Positions 7,405 to 16,123 are shown, counted from the stretch's first letter. The stretch: DNA of 20,122 bases from Sphingomonadaceae bacterium (GCA_004282995.1 SHLU01000016.1:1-20122), one strand, 5' to 3'. Notes: generated by a model not told the origin, from the sequence alone. A program made the numbers and translations.

Positions 7405-7614
7405 TGGATTGCGTCCCCGTATCTTGTCTTGATCAGACCTTGCACCTGAATGTGTAGGCGGCGCAAGGCGAAGCGCCAATCGACAGACAGCCTATTGCAG
7501 TCCGCCAAGTGCAATTTGTCCTCAAAGCACCCTCTACGGACCTTGCCATCACCTCCAACGCAACATTTCGCCCGCTCGTTCGTTGTAGTCAGTAACCAAG
7601 GAGGAAACACACAT
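7405..7614. promoter_or_regulatory. Divergent promoter region, no clear motif
   Basis: This 210-base gap separates the divergent DUF305/propeller gene and the host-attachment-type gene, so it should hold promoters for both. I found no GC-box palindrome like the CsoR sites here. A perfect 6-bp inverted repeat (ATTGCA at 7494-7499, TGCAAT at 7510-7515) is the only symmetric element seen and may be chance. Confidence 0.4.
7598..7604 (+). promoter_or_regulatory. Perfect Shine-Dalgarno
   Basis: AAGGAGG lies 10 bases before the ATG at 7615. It is the strongest ribosome binding site in the window. It fixes the start at 7615 rather than at in-frame upstream codons. Confidence 0.85.
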
Positions 7615-8022
7615 ATGAAATGTCCCCACAACGCCCATGTCGCAGTCGTGGATGGAGAGCGATTTATCGTGATGAAGAATGTCGGGCAGGCGCTCGAACC
7701 GCGACTTGAAGTCGTCGAAGAACCCGACCTCAAAGCCTCGAACTATTCAGCTGGTGTGCGCCATCAGGACGATATTGGCCAACGTCACGGTCGCACCCAG
7801 CTCGAAGAGCTTGCGCATGGTGCAGCGGTTTCGGAATGGCTCAACAGCAAGGCCATCGCCAATGAGATGGACGAAGTTCTGATCATCGCAGACCCCAAGA
7901 CCTTGGGCGAAATGCGCAGGCATTATCACGGCGAGCTCGAGAAACGCCTGGTCGGCGAGATCGGCAAGACGATGACAGGCGAACCGATGGATAAAATCGC
8001 CAAATCCATCGAGGCTGCCTGA
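7615..8022 (+). CDS. Host-attachment-type (baeRF family) protein
   Basis: The protein has 135 residues, is soluble and has no signal peptide. The N-terminus MKCPHNAHVAVVDGERFIVMKN matches the pattern of proteins annotated 'required for attachment to host cells' (COG5622; bacterial archaeo-eukaryotic release-factor-like superfamily): a strand with A-V-V-D-G-E, then an R/K-N-G strand. A DDIGQRHGRTQLEELAH segment and a DEVLIIADPKTLGEMRRHY segment follow. The latter is the typical core strand-helix, and the HYHGELEKRLVGEIGKTMTG helix completes the fold. The real function in free-living alphaproteobacteria is unknown; the name comes from an Agrobacterium plant-attachment study. It has its own strong Shine-Dalgarno, is monocistronic and is followed by a long hairpin. 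The very strong Shine-Dalgarno suggests high expression. Confidence 0.72.
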   Translation: MKCPHNAHVAVVDGERFIVMKNVGQALEPRLEVVEEPDLKASNYSAGVRHQDDIGQRHGRTQLEELAHGAAVSEWLNSKAIANEMDEVLIIADPKTLGEMRRHYHGELEKRLVGEIGKTMTGEPMDKIAKSIEAA

Positions 8023-8029
8023 TGCCTTC

Positions 8030-8082
8030 GCAGGCTGGACCTGCCTGCCGGTGCAACCGGTCGCAGGGAGGTCACAGCCTGC
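8030..8082. terminator. Long imperfect stem-loop after the host-attachment gene
   Basis: GCAGGCTG (8030-8037) pairs perfectly with CAGCCTGC (8075-8082). GACCT pairs with AGGTC just inside, followed by one G-G mismatch and CCTG pairing with CAGG. An inner hairpin CCGG-TGCAA-CCGG (8048-8060) forms the tip. About 21 base pairs in total are interrupted by one mismatch and two short bulges. It begins 8 bases after the stop at 8020-8022 and lacks a T-tract. It may be a Rho-assisted terminator or mRNA 3'-end stabiliser, or a REP-like repeat. Confidence 0.6.
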
Positions 8083-8154
8083 CACTTTGCAATTGCGTCC
8101 TGTCCTACCGGCCATTAATCTCCTGAAAACCATAAGGGGTCTAACGATAGCAAC

Positions 8155-9174
8155 ATGACGACGCGCATTTTCAGGCTTGCTGCGGCAGCATCGGCATTTG
8201 CCGCCACACTGGTGGCTCCGGCTGCCCACGCCCAGTCGAGCGCGCTCGAAGCTGCATTTGACCGGACCTTCGGCACCGACGTTCGCGCGCCAAAAAGTTT
8301 CGAAGCGCGTTATGAAAGCCCATTTGCGCAACGTATCGCGCGTCTGGCGGATGGCTCCGATGGACGCATTGGCGTCGCCGCCATCGACCTCGTGAGTGGC
8401 GAGGAAATATCCATTCTCGGGGATCAGCGTTTCCCCATGGCCAGCACCAGCAAGATTGCGATCGCAGCTACTTTCCTCGAAGGGGTCGAGCGAGGCCGGT
8501 GGAGCCTGACCAGCGAATTTCCGCTGATGGTGCCGGTCCAGTCGGCGAAATTCTCTTCCGCCGCTGCCCCCGTACGCAAGGGCAGCTACATGCCTGCGAT
8601 CGACCTCATCGAGATCATGATCACCCGTTCCAGCAATCCTGCCACCGACGCCTTGTTGCGGGTCGTCGGCGGGCCGGCTGCAGTCAACGAATGGGCCCGG
8701 CGCAACGGCATCCGCGAATTCAGCATCGATCGCGATATTGCAACTCTCGTTCGCGACGACGGTGAGTTTGACCCGGCCAAGCATATCGATCTGCGCGACA
8801 GCGCGACCCCGAGAGCAATGGTCGACCTGCTATCGGGCTTGTACCAAGGCCGCTTTCTCTCGGCGGAAAGCCGACAGGTGCTGCTCGGCGCCATGAGCCG
8901 AACCCGCACTGGTACGCGGCGCATCCCGGCCATGATCCCTTCATCCGCGCAAGTGCTGCACAAGACCGGTTCGCTCAACAATACGTCGAGCGATGTCGGT
9001 ATCATCAAGATGCCCAATGGTCGCGCCTTTGCGGTGGCGATTTACGTCACCGGCCAGGGCACGAGAGGTCAGCGTGAGGCCAAGATCGCCTCGATCGCCC
9101 GCGCGCTGTATGATGGCTATCTTTCCAGGGCCGACGGCAGGCAATATGCCGGGGCCAACTACGGCGGCGAGTAG
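8155..9174 (+). CDS. Class A beta-lactamase-like secreted serine hydrolase
   Basis: The protein has 339 residues. The signal peptide ends near AHA-QSS (about 26). The acylating motif is S97-T-S-K100 in MASTSK. The second motif is S159-S-N161 in MITRSSNPATDALL, where class A enzymes have SDN. The third is K270-T-G in LHKTGSLNNTSSDVG. The RDSATPRAM stretch (214-222) aligns with the conserved RDTTTP-AM after the omega loop. Within the omega loop (about 190-213) I see no clear equivalent of the deacylating Glu166, and the loop is several residues longer. It may therefore be a slow beta-lactamase, a penicillin-binding sensor, or a peptidase or esterase. It is monocistronic and followed by a bidirectional terminator. 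The Shine-Dalgarno is weak (AAGGGG about 15 bases upstream), so the start is chosen from the signal peptide. Confidence 0.82.
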   Translation: MTTRIFRLAAAASAFAATLVAPAAHAQSSALEAAFDRTFGTDVRAPKSFEARYESPFAQRIARLADGSDGRIGVAAIDLVSGEEISILGDQRFPMASTSKIAIAATFLEGVERGRWSLTSEFPLMVPVQSAKFSSAAAPVRKGSYMPAIDLIEIMITRSSNPATDALLRVVGGPAAVNEWARRNGIREFSIDRDIATLVRDDGEFDPAKHIDLRDSATPRAMVDLLSGLYQGRFLSAESRQVLLGAMSRTRTGTRRIPAMIPSSAQVLHKTGSLNNTSSDVGIIKMPNGRAFAVAIYVTGQGTRGQREAKIASIARALYDGYLSRADGRQYAGANYGGE

Positions 9175-9221
9175 GCCTGGTTGCGCCAACTTGGCCGCTT
9201 GCGCATTTAGTAGAGCAAAGA

Positions 9222-9254
9222 AAAAGGGCGGCGCCTTGCGGCACCGCCCCTTTT
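9222..9254. terminator. Bidirectional intrinsic terminator
   Basis: AAAA-GGGCGGCGCC and GGCACCGCCC-C-TTTT form a stem of 9 GC pairs with one mismatch and a 4-base loop (TTGC). It is flanked by an A-run on the left and a T-run on the right. It lies between the convergent serine hydrolase and lipoprotein genes and serves both strands. Confidence 0.88.
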
Positions 9255-9282
9255 GTTTCGGCAAAACCGAAGTTCGAAGCGA

Positions 9283-9525
9283 TTACTCGGCTTCGTTGGC
9301 TTCAGCTTCGACTTCGTTGGCAGCGTCAACAGCAGCGCCTTCGACAGCAGCTTCAGCGTCGGCGGTAGCGCCTTCAACGGAAGCTTCAGCGTCGTCAGCA
9401 ACCGATTCCATGTCAGCAACAGCCGAATCGGCAGCAGCTTCGGTGGTTTCTTCGGTCTGTTCCGAGCAAGCCGAGATGGTCAGGGCAGCGCCGGCAACAG
9501 CAGCGGCGAGAATGATCTTACGCAT
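9283..9525 (-). CDS. Small Ala/Glu-rich lipoprotein
   Basis: The protein has about 80 residues. The signal peptide MRKIILAAAVAGAALTISAC has a lipobox ISAC with Cys20, so it is a predicted lipoprotein. The mature part is almost only Ala, Glu, Asp, Val, Thr and Ser, with alternating EAAADSA, ADAEAAVEG and VEAEANEAE units. It is strongly acidic and probably helical or disordered. I prefer the ATG at 9525 over the one at 9531 because AAGGA lies 8 bases before the former and only 2 bases before the latter. The function is unknown. Similar acidic lipoproteins recur in sphingomonads, but I cannot name the family. It is divergent from polA across a 253-base gap. Confidence 0.75.
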   Translation of the reverse strand: MRKIILAAAVAGAALTISACSEQTEETTEAAADSAVADMESVADDAEASVEGATADAEAAVEGAAVDAANEVEAEANEAE

Positions 9526-9629
9526 AAACATATTCCTTACTCTAGCGAGTGGATCCCCCCGAGCATGATGCCCAGGCGGCGAAACCTTCCCGCAAGGGTC
9601 CAGCTTCTGCCCTCATAAATAATGGCCGC

Positions 9630-9660
9630 AATGTGGCAGCGCAAGCGATTTCGCCACATT
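9630..9660. promoter_or_regulatory. Inverted repeat upstream of polA
   Basis: AATGTGGC (9630-9637) and GCCACATT (9653-9660) form a perfect 8-bp inverted repeat with a 15-base spacer. It sits in the AT-richer gap between the lipoprotein gene and polA. A partial direct repeat TTTCGCCA overlaps the right arm. It could be an operator or chance. Confidence 0.3.
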
Positions 9661-9778
9661 TCGCCATATTTATGCCTTTTTTATTCGGTGCGTGCCTGAT
9701 TTCTGCCGTTTTTCTGCCTTGTTTGATTGGACGCATTTTTTCGCTGCCCTGACTTGGCGGCCCTGCTAGCAGGGGAGA

Positions 9779-12616
9779 ATGGCAGACAAACAGCATCTCT
9801 ACCTGGTCGATGGTTCGGCCTATATCTTTCGCGCATATCACCGGCTTCCCCCGCTGACCGATCCCGAGGGCACCCCGGTAGGAGCGGTCTATGGCTATAC
9901 GACGATGCTGTGGAAGCTGGCCGAAGATCTCGACAAGGCCGAAGGCCCGACTCACCTTGCAGTGATTCTCGACAAGTCGAGCCAGTCTTTCCGCAACGAG
10001 ATTTATGACCAGTACAAGGCCAACCGACCACCTCCGCCCGAGGATCTGGTGCCGCAATTCCCCCTGATCCGCGATGCCACGCGCGCCTTCAGCCTGCCGC
10101 TGATCGAGGAAGAGAATGTCGAAGCTGACGACATGATTGCGTCTTATGCCCGCGATGCAGCGAAAAGGGGTTGGGACGTGACCATCGTTTCATCGGACAA
10201 GGATCTGATGCAACTGGTCGGTCCCGGCGGCGAAGGCATCGGCGCGATCGACATGCTCGACACGATGAAAAGCGCGCGCATCGGCGTGCCGGAAGTCGAA
10301 GAGAAGTTCGGTGTCGGCCCGGAATTGGTCGGCGACGTGCTGGCGCTGATGGGTGACAGCGTTGACAACATCCCTGGCATTTATGGTGTTGGCCCCAAGA
10401 CCGCGACCAAGCTGATCCAGGAACACGGTTCGCTCACCGCCGCACTTGACGCGGCGGAGGGAATGAAAACGTCCAAGCTCAAGGAACGATTGCTCGATCA
10501 CCGTGCCGACGCCGAGTTGAGCCGGGTTCTGGTCACCCTGCGCGAAGACTGCCCGCTGCCGATCCCGATCGACGATATGAAGATCGAGAAGATCCCGCCG
10601 CAGCCCTTGGCTACCTTCCTCGAAAAGCACGGTTTCACATCGTTGCTGCGGCGGCTCGATGCAGGATCGGGCAGCCCAGAGCGCCGCAATGAGCTCACTC
10701 CGGCGAAGGCCGACACCAAAGGCGCGGAGGGCACGCCTGAAGGCAATCGGCAACCTTTGCCCGAACTCCCTGCCGTCGACCGCAGTGTCTATGAGACAGT
10801 TAAGAGCGAAGAACGGCTCGCGCATTGGATCGAAAAATGTTTCGCGGCGCGCACCATTGCCTTCGATACCGAAACCAGTTCGCTCGACTGTATGCTGTGC
10901 GACCTGGTCGGTGTCAGCCTCGCGACCGGTCCAAACGAGGCTTGCTATATCCCGCTCGGCCATGGTGGCAGCGACATGTTTGCAGAGCGCCCCCAGCAGG
11001 TGCCGATGGAGCGTGCTCTGGCAATGCTCAAGCCACTGTTGGAAAGCGACGCGGTGCTGAAGATCGGCCAGAACATTAAATACGATCTCAATGTGATGGC
11101 GCGCAACGGCATCGCGATCGCGCCGATCGACGACACCATGATCCTGAGCTTCGCGCTCGATGCCGGGCGCGGCGAGGCAGGTGTTGGCGGGCACGGCATG
11201 GACGAATTGTCCGAGCGACACCTGGGCCACACCTGCCTGACCTTCAAGGAGATGTGCGGCACCGGCAAGAAACAGATACCCTTCGGCGAGGTCCCGCTCG
11301 ACAAGGCAACTGAATATGCTGCCGAAGATGCCGACGTGACCTGGCGATTGCACCAGTTCCTCAAGCCCCGGCTGACCACCGAGAATGCGTCCCGCATCTA
11401 CGAGCGGGTCGACCGCCCGCTGATCCCTGTCGTCGCGCAGATGGAGCGGCAGGGCATCAAGGTCGACCGTGCGCGACTGGCCAGGCTGTCGGAGGAATTT
11501 GCCCACGAAACCGCACGCCTCGAAGGAGAAATCCACGGTCTGGCGGGGCAGGAATTTACGGTCGGCAGCCCAAAGCAATTGGGCGACATCCTGTTCGACA
11601 AGCTCGGCCACAAGGGCGGCCGCAAGGGCAAGAGCGGCCAGTTCTCAACCGACCAGGCGGTGCTTGAAAAGCTCTCGGCAGGCGGGGTCGAGATCGCCGA
11701 CAAGGTGCTCGAATGGCGCCAACTGACCAAACTTAAATCGACCTATACCGATGCCTTGCAGGCCGCCATCAACCCCGAGACGGGGCGTGTGCACACCAGC
11801 TATTCACTGGTCGGCGCGCAGACCGGCCGGCTCAGTTCGACCGACCCCAACCTGCAGAATATCCCCATCCGCACACCGATCGGACGACAGATCCGCGAAG
11901 CTTTCGTGGCCGAGGAAGGCAATGTCCTGCTGGCCGCCGACTATTCGCAGATCGAGCTGAGGCTGGCGGCGCATATGGCCGATGTCGATACGCTCAAGGA
12001 CGCCTTTGCTTCAGGAGAAGACATTCACAACCGCACCGCGCGCGAGATGTATGGTACGGTCGACCGCGATACCCGCGCGCAGGCCAAGACCATCAACTTC
12101 GCTATCCTCTATGGCATCTCGCGGTGGGGGCTTGCTGGACGGCTGGGAGTCGAACCGGACGAAGCGCAGGCCATGATCGACACCTATTTCCAGCGCTTCC
12201 CGGGCATCCAGCGATATATTGCGGAAACACTCGAGAGGGTTCGCGAATGCGGCTATTCGGAAACCTTGTTCGGTCGGAAGACCTGGTTCCCGCGCATCAG
12301 TTCCAAGAACCAGGCCGAGAGGCAGGGCAGCGAAAGAGCCGCGATAAACGCACCTATCCAGGGCACCAGTGCCGATATCATCAAGCGTGCCATGGCCAGG
12401 ATGAACCTGGCGCTGGCAGATGCCGGCCTGGGCCATGTCAGGATGCTGCTGCAGGTTCACGACGAACTGGTCTTCGAATTGCCGGAAGGCGATGTGGCCG
12501 CAGCCAGTCCGGTCATCGAGCGGGTCATGGCGGAAGCTGCACTGCCTGCAGTCGAGCTATCGGTTCCGTTGGGTATCGAAATCGGCACTGGCCCCAGCTG
12601 GGATTCGGCGCATTAA
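9779..12616 (+). CDS. polA: DNA polymerase I
   Basis: The protein has 945 residues, full length for the family. The N-terminal 5'-3' exonuclease/flap domain (about 1-300) starts LYLVDGSAYIFRAYH and contains DADDMIA-type acidic residues and GDSVDNIPGI. The 3'-5' proofreading domain (about 335-545) keeps its DxE motif, D363 and E365 in FDTETSS, and YAAEDADVTWRL, so it is probably active. The polymerase domain carries motif A (AADYSQIELRL, D721), motif B (RAQAKTINFAILYG) and motif C (QVHDELVF, D895-E896). It acts in Okazaki fragment maturation and excision repair. The Shine-Dalgarno AGGGGAG lies immediately before the ATG. The mscS-type gene follows after 57 bases on the same strand and may be co-transcribed. 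Confidence 0.97.
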   Translation: MADKQHLYLVDGSAYIFRAYHRLPPLTDPEGTPVGAVYGYTTMLWKLAEDLDKAEGPTHLAVILDKSSQSFRNEIYDQYKANRPPPPEDLVPQFPLIRDATRAFSLPLIEEENVEADDMIASYARDAAKRGWDVTIVSSDKDLMQLVGPGGEGIGAIDMLDTMKSARIGVPEVEEKFGVGPELVGDVLALMGDSVDNIPGIYGVGPKTATKLIQEHGSLTAALDAAEGMKTSKLKERLLDHRADAELSRVLVTLREDCPLPIPIDDMKIEKIPPQPLATFLEKHGFTSLLRRLDAGSGSPERRNELTPAKADTKGAEGTPEGNRQPLPELPAVDRSVYETVKSEERLAHWIEKCFAARTIAFDTETSSLDCMLCDLVGVSLATGPNEACYIPLGHGGSDMFAERPQQVPMERALAMLKPLLESDAVLKIGQNIKYDLNVMARNGIAIAPIDDTMILSFALDAGRGEAGVGGHGMDELSERHLGHTCLTFKEMCGTGKKQIPFGEVPLDKATEYAAEDADVTWRLHQFLKPRLTTENASRIYERVDRPLIPVVAQMERQGIKVDRARLARLSEEFAHETARLEGEIHGLAGQEFTVGSPKQLGDILFDKLGHKGGRKGKSGQFSTDQAVLEKLSAGGVEIADKVLEWRQLTKLKSTYTDALQAAINPETGRVHTSYSLVGAQTGRLSSTDPNLQNIPIRTPIGRQIREAFVAEEGNVLLAADYSQIELRLAAHMADVDTLKDAFASGEDIHNRTAREMYGTVDRDTRAQAKTINFAILYGISRWGLAGRLGVEPDEAQAMIDTYFQRFPGIQRYIAETLERVRECGYSETLFGRKTWFPRISSKNQAERQGSERAAINAPIQGTSADIIKRAMARMNLALADAGLGHVRMLLQVHDELVFELPEGDVAAASPVIERVMAEAALPAVELSVPLGIEIGTGPSWDSAH

Positions 12617-12673
12617 GGCACCAAATCCCCGGCAAGCTTGAAAGCCTTTCCCAACCGCCATAGGTGGCACCCC

Positions 12674-13756
12674 ATGCTCGAACGCTATGATCCGCGAAAT
12701 TGGCAAGTCGAATGGTTTCAGCTCGGCGAATCGCTGCTGATCCTCGTTGTCGCCGTGATGGTCGCCTATTTCGCCTGGCGCATGGCCTTCACCGTCGCCC
12801 ACAAGCTCGCCCGGGCATCGTCGACTCCGGTCGATACGATGGTGATCACCAAGATCGAGACACCGGTCAAATGGGCACTGATCGCCATCGCGGTGACGCT
12901 GGTGGCCGAAGCCAACACGATGCTGGCTTCGATCTGGGAGCCTATTGCACGCTTCGTCAGGCCGGCCCTGTTGGGCTGGATTGCCTACACGCTGGTCAAG
13001 GCCTTTACCGCCGCGCTCGAATACCGGCTCGAAAGCTATAATGACGACGTCGCGACGATGCGTAGTCGCAAGACGCGGATTGCGATCCTGTCGCGCAGTG
13101 CGACCTTCGCCATTGTCTTTATCACGGTCGGCCTGATGATGCTGGGTATTCCGGGCGTGCGCGATATCGGCACCACGCTGCTGGCATCGGCCGGTCTTGC
13201 CGCTTTGGCAGTAGGTGCAGCCGCGCAGCCGGCGCTGAAATCCCTGATCGCCGGGTTGCAAATGGCGCTGACAGAACCCTTGAGGATCGGCGACCTGGTG
13301 GCGGTCGATGGCCATACCGGACGTGTCGAAGAAATACGCATGAGCTTCATCACGGTGCGGACCTGGGATGAACGGGTGATCATCGTGCCGACCAGCCGCT
13401 TTCTCGACGAGAGCTTCGAAAATTGGTCGCGGCAAAGCGAAATGTTGACGGGCCCGGTGTTCCTGCACCTTGATCCGATTGCCGACGTCGGTCCAATCAG
13501 AGCAGAGTTCGAGCGCTATGTCGCGGAGCACCCGCTATGGGACCAGCGGACAGCGGCGTTGCTTATGACCAATGCCTATCCCGAAAGCGTTGAACTGCGC
13601 CTTTCGGTCAGTTCATCCGCCATTGGCGATCTGTGGCAGTTGCGCTGTGACTTGCGCGAACACATGCTGGCCTGGCTACGCGAAAATCAGGAACAAGCGC
13701 TGATCCGCCACCGGCTCGAGGTGCCGCATGGGCACCCCAAGGCTGGCGAACCCTAG
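12674..13756 (+). CDS. MscS-family mechanosensitive channel
   Basis: The protein has 360 residues. Hydrophobic helices lie at about 21-40, 65-83, 95-115 and 143-160. The pore helix (about 165-200) is of the MscS TM3 type (TLLASAGLAALAVGAAAQPALKSL). The cytoplasmic beta domain begins EPLRIGDLVAVDGHTGRVEEI (201-221), with TWDERVIIVPTSRF after it. Such channels open under membrane tension and release small solutes on hypo-osmotic shock. I prefer the ATG at 12674, with AGGTGG 7 bases upstream, over a TTG at 12638. The C-terminal part (about 255-360) has the alpha/beta domain of MscS. It is convergent with the Cdc48-like gene, only 6 bases apart, and no terminator is visible between them. Confidence 0.9.
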   Translation: MLERYDPRNWQVEWFQLGESLLILVVAVMVAYFAWRMAFTVAHKLARASSTPVDTMVITKIETPVKWALIAIAVTLVAEANTMLASIWEPIARFVRPALLGWIAYTLVKAFTAALEYRLESYNDDVATMRSRKTRIAILSRSATFAIVFITVGLMMLGIPGVRDIGTTLLASAGLAALAVGAAAQPALKSLIAGLQMALTEPLRIGDLVAVDGHTGRVEEIRMSFITVRTWDERVIIVPTSRFLDESFENWSRQSEMLTGPVFLHLDPIADVGPIRAEFERYVAEHPLWDQRTAALLMTNAYPESVELRLSVSSSAIGDLWQLRCDLREHMLAWLRENQEQALIRHRLEVPHGHPKAGEP

Positions 13757-13762
13757 CCTCCC

Positions 13763-16081
13763 CTAGTCTTCCGACGGGCCATGTTTGCGATCGCGAACCG
13801 GCTCGACCATTCCTTCATGGATGAAACCGATCGGCTGCACAGTGGCTGCGCGCTTCTTCAGCTCGCCGCGCATCTTCTTGTACTCGTCTTCCATCTTGCT
13901 GGTCACCGTGGCGCGAGAATCCTTCAACGCTTCGTCAAAGTCCTCGGCTGCGACCTCCTGCACTTCGGCACCAGCACGATGCAGCGCATTGAGCCCGGCG
14001 CGGCGCACCACGTCTTCGAGATCGGCGCCGGTAAATCGCTCGGTTTTCTTCGCCAGTTTCGCCAGGTCGACGTCGCCTGCCAGCGGCATTCTGGCGGTGT
14101 GGATGCCCAGGATCTGCTCGCGGCCCTTGAGGTCCGGCGTGCCGACATAGACCAGCTCGTCAAAACGGCCGGGGCGCAGCAAGGCGGGGTCGATCAGCGC
14201 CGGGCGATTGGTCGCCCCGATTACAACGATCGACTGCATTTCCTCCAGCCCGTCCATCTCGGCTAGGATTGTATTGACGACCCTGCCGGTGACTTGCGGT
14301 TCACCCTGTGCCGTCCCGCGAGCGGGTACCAGGCTGTCGATCTCGTCGATGAAGAGCACACAAGGCGCCACGGCGCGGGCGCGCTGGAACATCTTTGCAA
14401 TCTGCTGCTCGCTCTCGCCATACCATTTCGACAGCAGGTCGCTACTTTTCATGGAGATGAAATTGGCCTCGGCCTCCTTCGCCACTGCCTTGGCCAGCAA
14501 GGTCTTGCCAGTCCCGGGCGGGCCGAAGAGCAGAAAACCCTTAGCCGGACGAATGCCGAGACGGCGGAAGGCTTGCTCGTTCTTGAGCGGAAGTTCGATG
14601 CCTTCCTTCAGCTTCTCGATGGCATCATCGACCCCGCCGATGTCGTCCCAGCCCACATTGGGCACCTGGACCATCACCTCGCGCATGGCGGAAGGCTGAA
14701 TTCGCTTGAGCGCCGACAGAAAGTCGTCGCGCTCGACGCATAGTTCGTCGAGCACATCCTGCGGAACCTCACGCGCATCGAGGTCGATCCGCGGCATGAT
14801 GCGGCGCACCGCGTCGATCGCCGCCTCGCGCGCCAGCGCAGCAAGATCGGCCCCGACGAAGCCATAGGTCATGCGCGCGAGTTCCTTGAGATCGACTGCA
14901 TCACCCAGCGGCATACCACGGGTATGGATGCTGAGGATTTCGCGGCGACCGTTTTCGTCGGGCACGCCAATGACAATCTCGCGGTCAAAACGGCCGGGGC
15001 GGCGGAGCGCTTCGTCGATGGCCTCGGGCCGGTTGGTGGCCGCGATGACGACGACATTGGCGCGCGATTCGAGGCCGTCCATCAGCGTCAGAAGCTGCGC
15101 TACCAGCCGTTTCTCGGCCTCGCCCGAGACCCGGTCGCGCTTGGGCGCGATTGAATCGATTTCGTCGATGAAGATGATGGCGGGCGCGTTCTTGCTGGCG
15201 TCCTCGAACACTTCGCGCAGGGCTTTCTCGCTGTCGCCATAGCCCGAACCCATGATTTCCGGGCCATTGATGATGGAGAAATCGGCATCGCTTTCGTTTG
15301 CGACAGCCTGCGCCAGGCGGGTCTTGCCCGTTCCCGGAGGACCATGCAGCAAGACGCCTTTGGGCGGATCGACACCGAGCCGGGTGAACAGTTCCGGATA
15401 GCGTAACGGAAGTTCCACCATTTCGCGCAGTTGCTGGATGGTATCGTCGATCCCGCCGACATCGTCATAATTGACAACTGCGCGGCCGACCTTAGCCTCC
15501 TCGAATTCAGTCCGCAGTTCGACTTCGGTATTTTCGTCGATGTGAACCACGCCCTTGGGAACGGTGGACACGACCCGAAGGCGAATCTGAGTCAGGGCAT
15601 AGGCCGGCGCGTTGAACATGCGACGCACTTCGGGCGGCATGTTCTGCACTGGCTGTTGCCCAGTTGTGGCGACGAGATCGCCGGCCACCAGCGGCTTGCG
15701 AAAGAAGTTGCGCTTCAATGCCTGGGTTGGCCCCTGCAGCCGGATCTCGCGACTGGCCGGCGCAAAAACGACCCGCGTGGCCGGACGCACCTCTACCGCG
15801 CGAATCATGACATGTTCGCCTGATGCCGCTTCGGCATTACCGCGCTGGAGCCCGTCGAGCGGGACCACTTCCAGCGCCTGGTCTTCGTTATAGGCTGCCA
15901 TGGCAACGGCGACAGTCGGGCGCTTGCCTTCGATCTCGACCACGTCCCCTTCGGTGATCCCGAGCGCCTTGAAGGCTGATCGCGGCATCCGGGCTATGCC
16001 CTGGCCACTTTCCTCCTGGCGGGCGGCGGCGACCTGGAGCCGGACCTGCTTGTCGTCTACCGCGCTGTCCGCTTCCGCCAT
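13763..16081 (-). CDS. Cdc48/VAT-like tandem AAA+ ATPase
   Basis: The protein has 772 residues and the full Cdc48/p97/VAT layout. The N-domain (about 10-190) has the double-psi barrel signature (GIARMPRSAFKALGI, GDVVEIEGKR). D1 has Walker A GPPGTGKT (247-254), Walker B IIFIDEID (302-309) and arginine fingers in RRPGRFDRE (360-368). D2 has Walker A GPPGTGKT (520-527), Walker B VLFIDEID (575-582), the pore-loop region MKSSDLLSKWYGESE and arginines in RPGRFDEL. Both ATPase sites look active. Archaeal and eukaryotic homologues unfold proteins for degradation or disassembly; the bacterial substrate and partner are unknown. It is a single gene with a weak Shine-Dalgarno (AGGG 5 bases before ATG). 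Confidence 0.93.
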   Translation of the reverse strand: MAEADSAVDDKQVRLQVAAARQEESGQGIARMPRSAFKALGITEGDVVEIEGKRPTVAVAMAAYNEDQALEVVPLDGLQRGNAEAASGEHVMIRAVEVRPATRVVFAPASREIRLQGPTQALKRNFFRKPLVAGDLVATTGQQPVQNMPPEVRRMFNAPAYALTQIRLRVVSTVPKGVVHIDENTEVELRTEFEEAKVGRAVVNYDDVGGIDDTIQQLREMVELPLRYPELFTRLGVDPPKGVLLHGPPGTGKTRLAQAVANESDADFSIINGPEIMGSGYGDSEKALREVFEDASKNAPAIIFIDEIDSIAPKRDRVSGEAEKRLVAQLLTLMDGLESRANVVVIAATNRPEAIDEALRRPGRFDREIVIGVPDENGRREILSIHTRGMPLGDAVDLKELARMTYGFVGADLAALAREAAIDAVRRIMPRIDLDAREVPQDVLDELCVERDDFLSALKRIQPSAMREVMVQVPNVGWDDIGGVDDAIEKLKEGIELPLKNEQAFRRLGIRPAKGFLLFGPPGTGKTLLAKAVAKEAEANFISMKSSDLLSKWYGESEQQIAKMFQRARAVAPCVLFIDEIDSLVPARGTAQGEPQVTGRVVNTILAEMDGLEEMQSIVVIGATNRPALIDPALLRPGRFDELVYVGTPDLKGREQILGIHTARMPLAGDVDLAKLAKKTERFTGADLEDVVRRAGLNALHRAGAEVQEVAAEDFDEALKDSRATVTSKMEDEYKKMRGELKKRAATVQPIGFIHEGMVEPVRDRKHGPSED

Positions 16082-16123
16082 TCGCCCTGGTCCTTTTCGT
16101 ATATCGTGATTGTTGTCGGAGAA

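Noticed and set aside
7405..7614. A CsoR operator in front of the DUF305/propeller gene
   Set aside because: I looked for a TACCC...GGGTA palindrome here and found none, so direct CsoR control of this gene is not supported by the sequence.
10190..11611. Long minus-strand open frame (473 codons) antisense to polA
   Set aside because: It lies fully inside polA, whose motifs are all intact. The composition (Arg, His, Gln rich, no domain) is that of a high-GC shadow frame, and no ribosome binding site was seen.
12638..12673. Upstream TTG start for the MscS-type protein
   Set aside because: The ATG at 12674 has a well-placed AGGTGG and gives a normal N-terminus. The 12-residue extension has no ribosome binding site.
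12557..13531. Minus-strand open frame of 324 codons across the polA end and the mscS gene
   Set aside because: It overlaps two recognisable genes and has no domain. Its low-complexity His/Asp/Arg content is typical of an antisense shadow.
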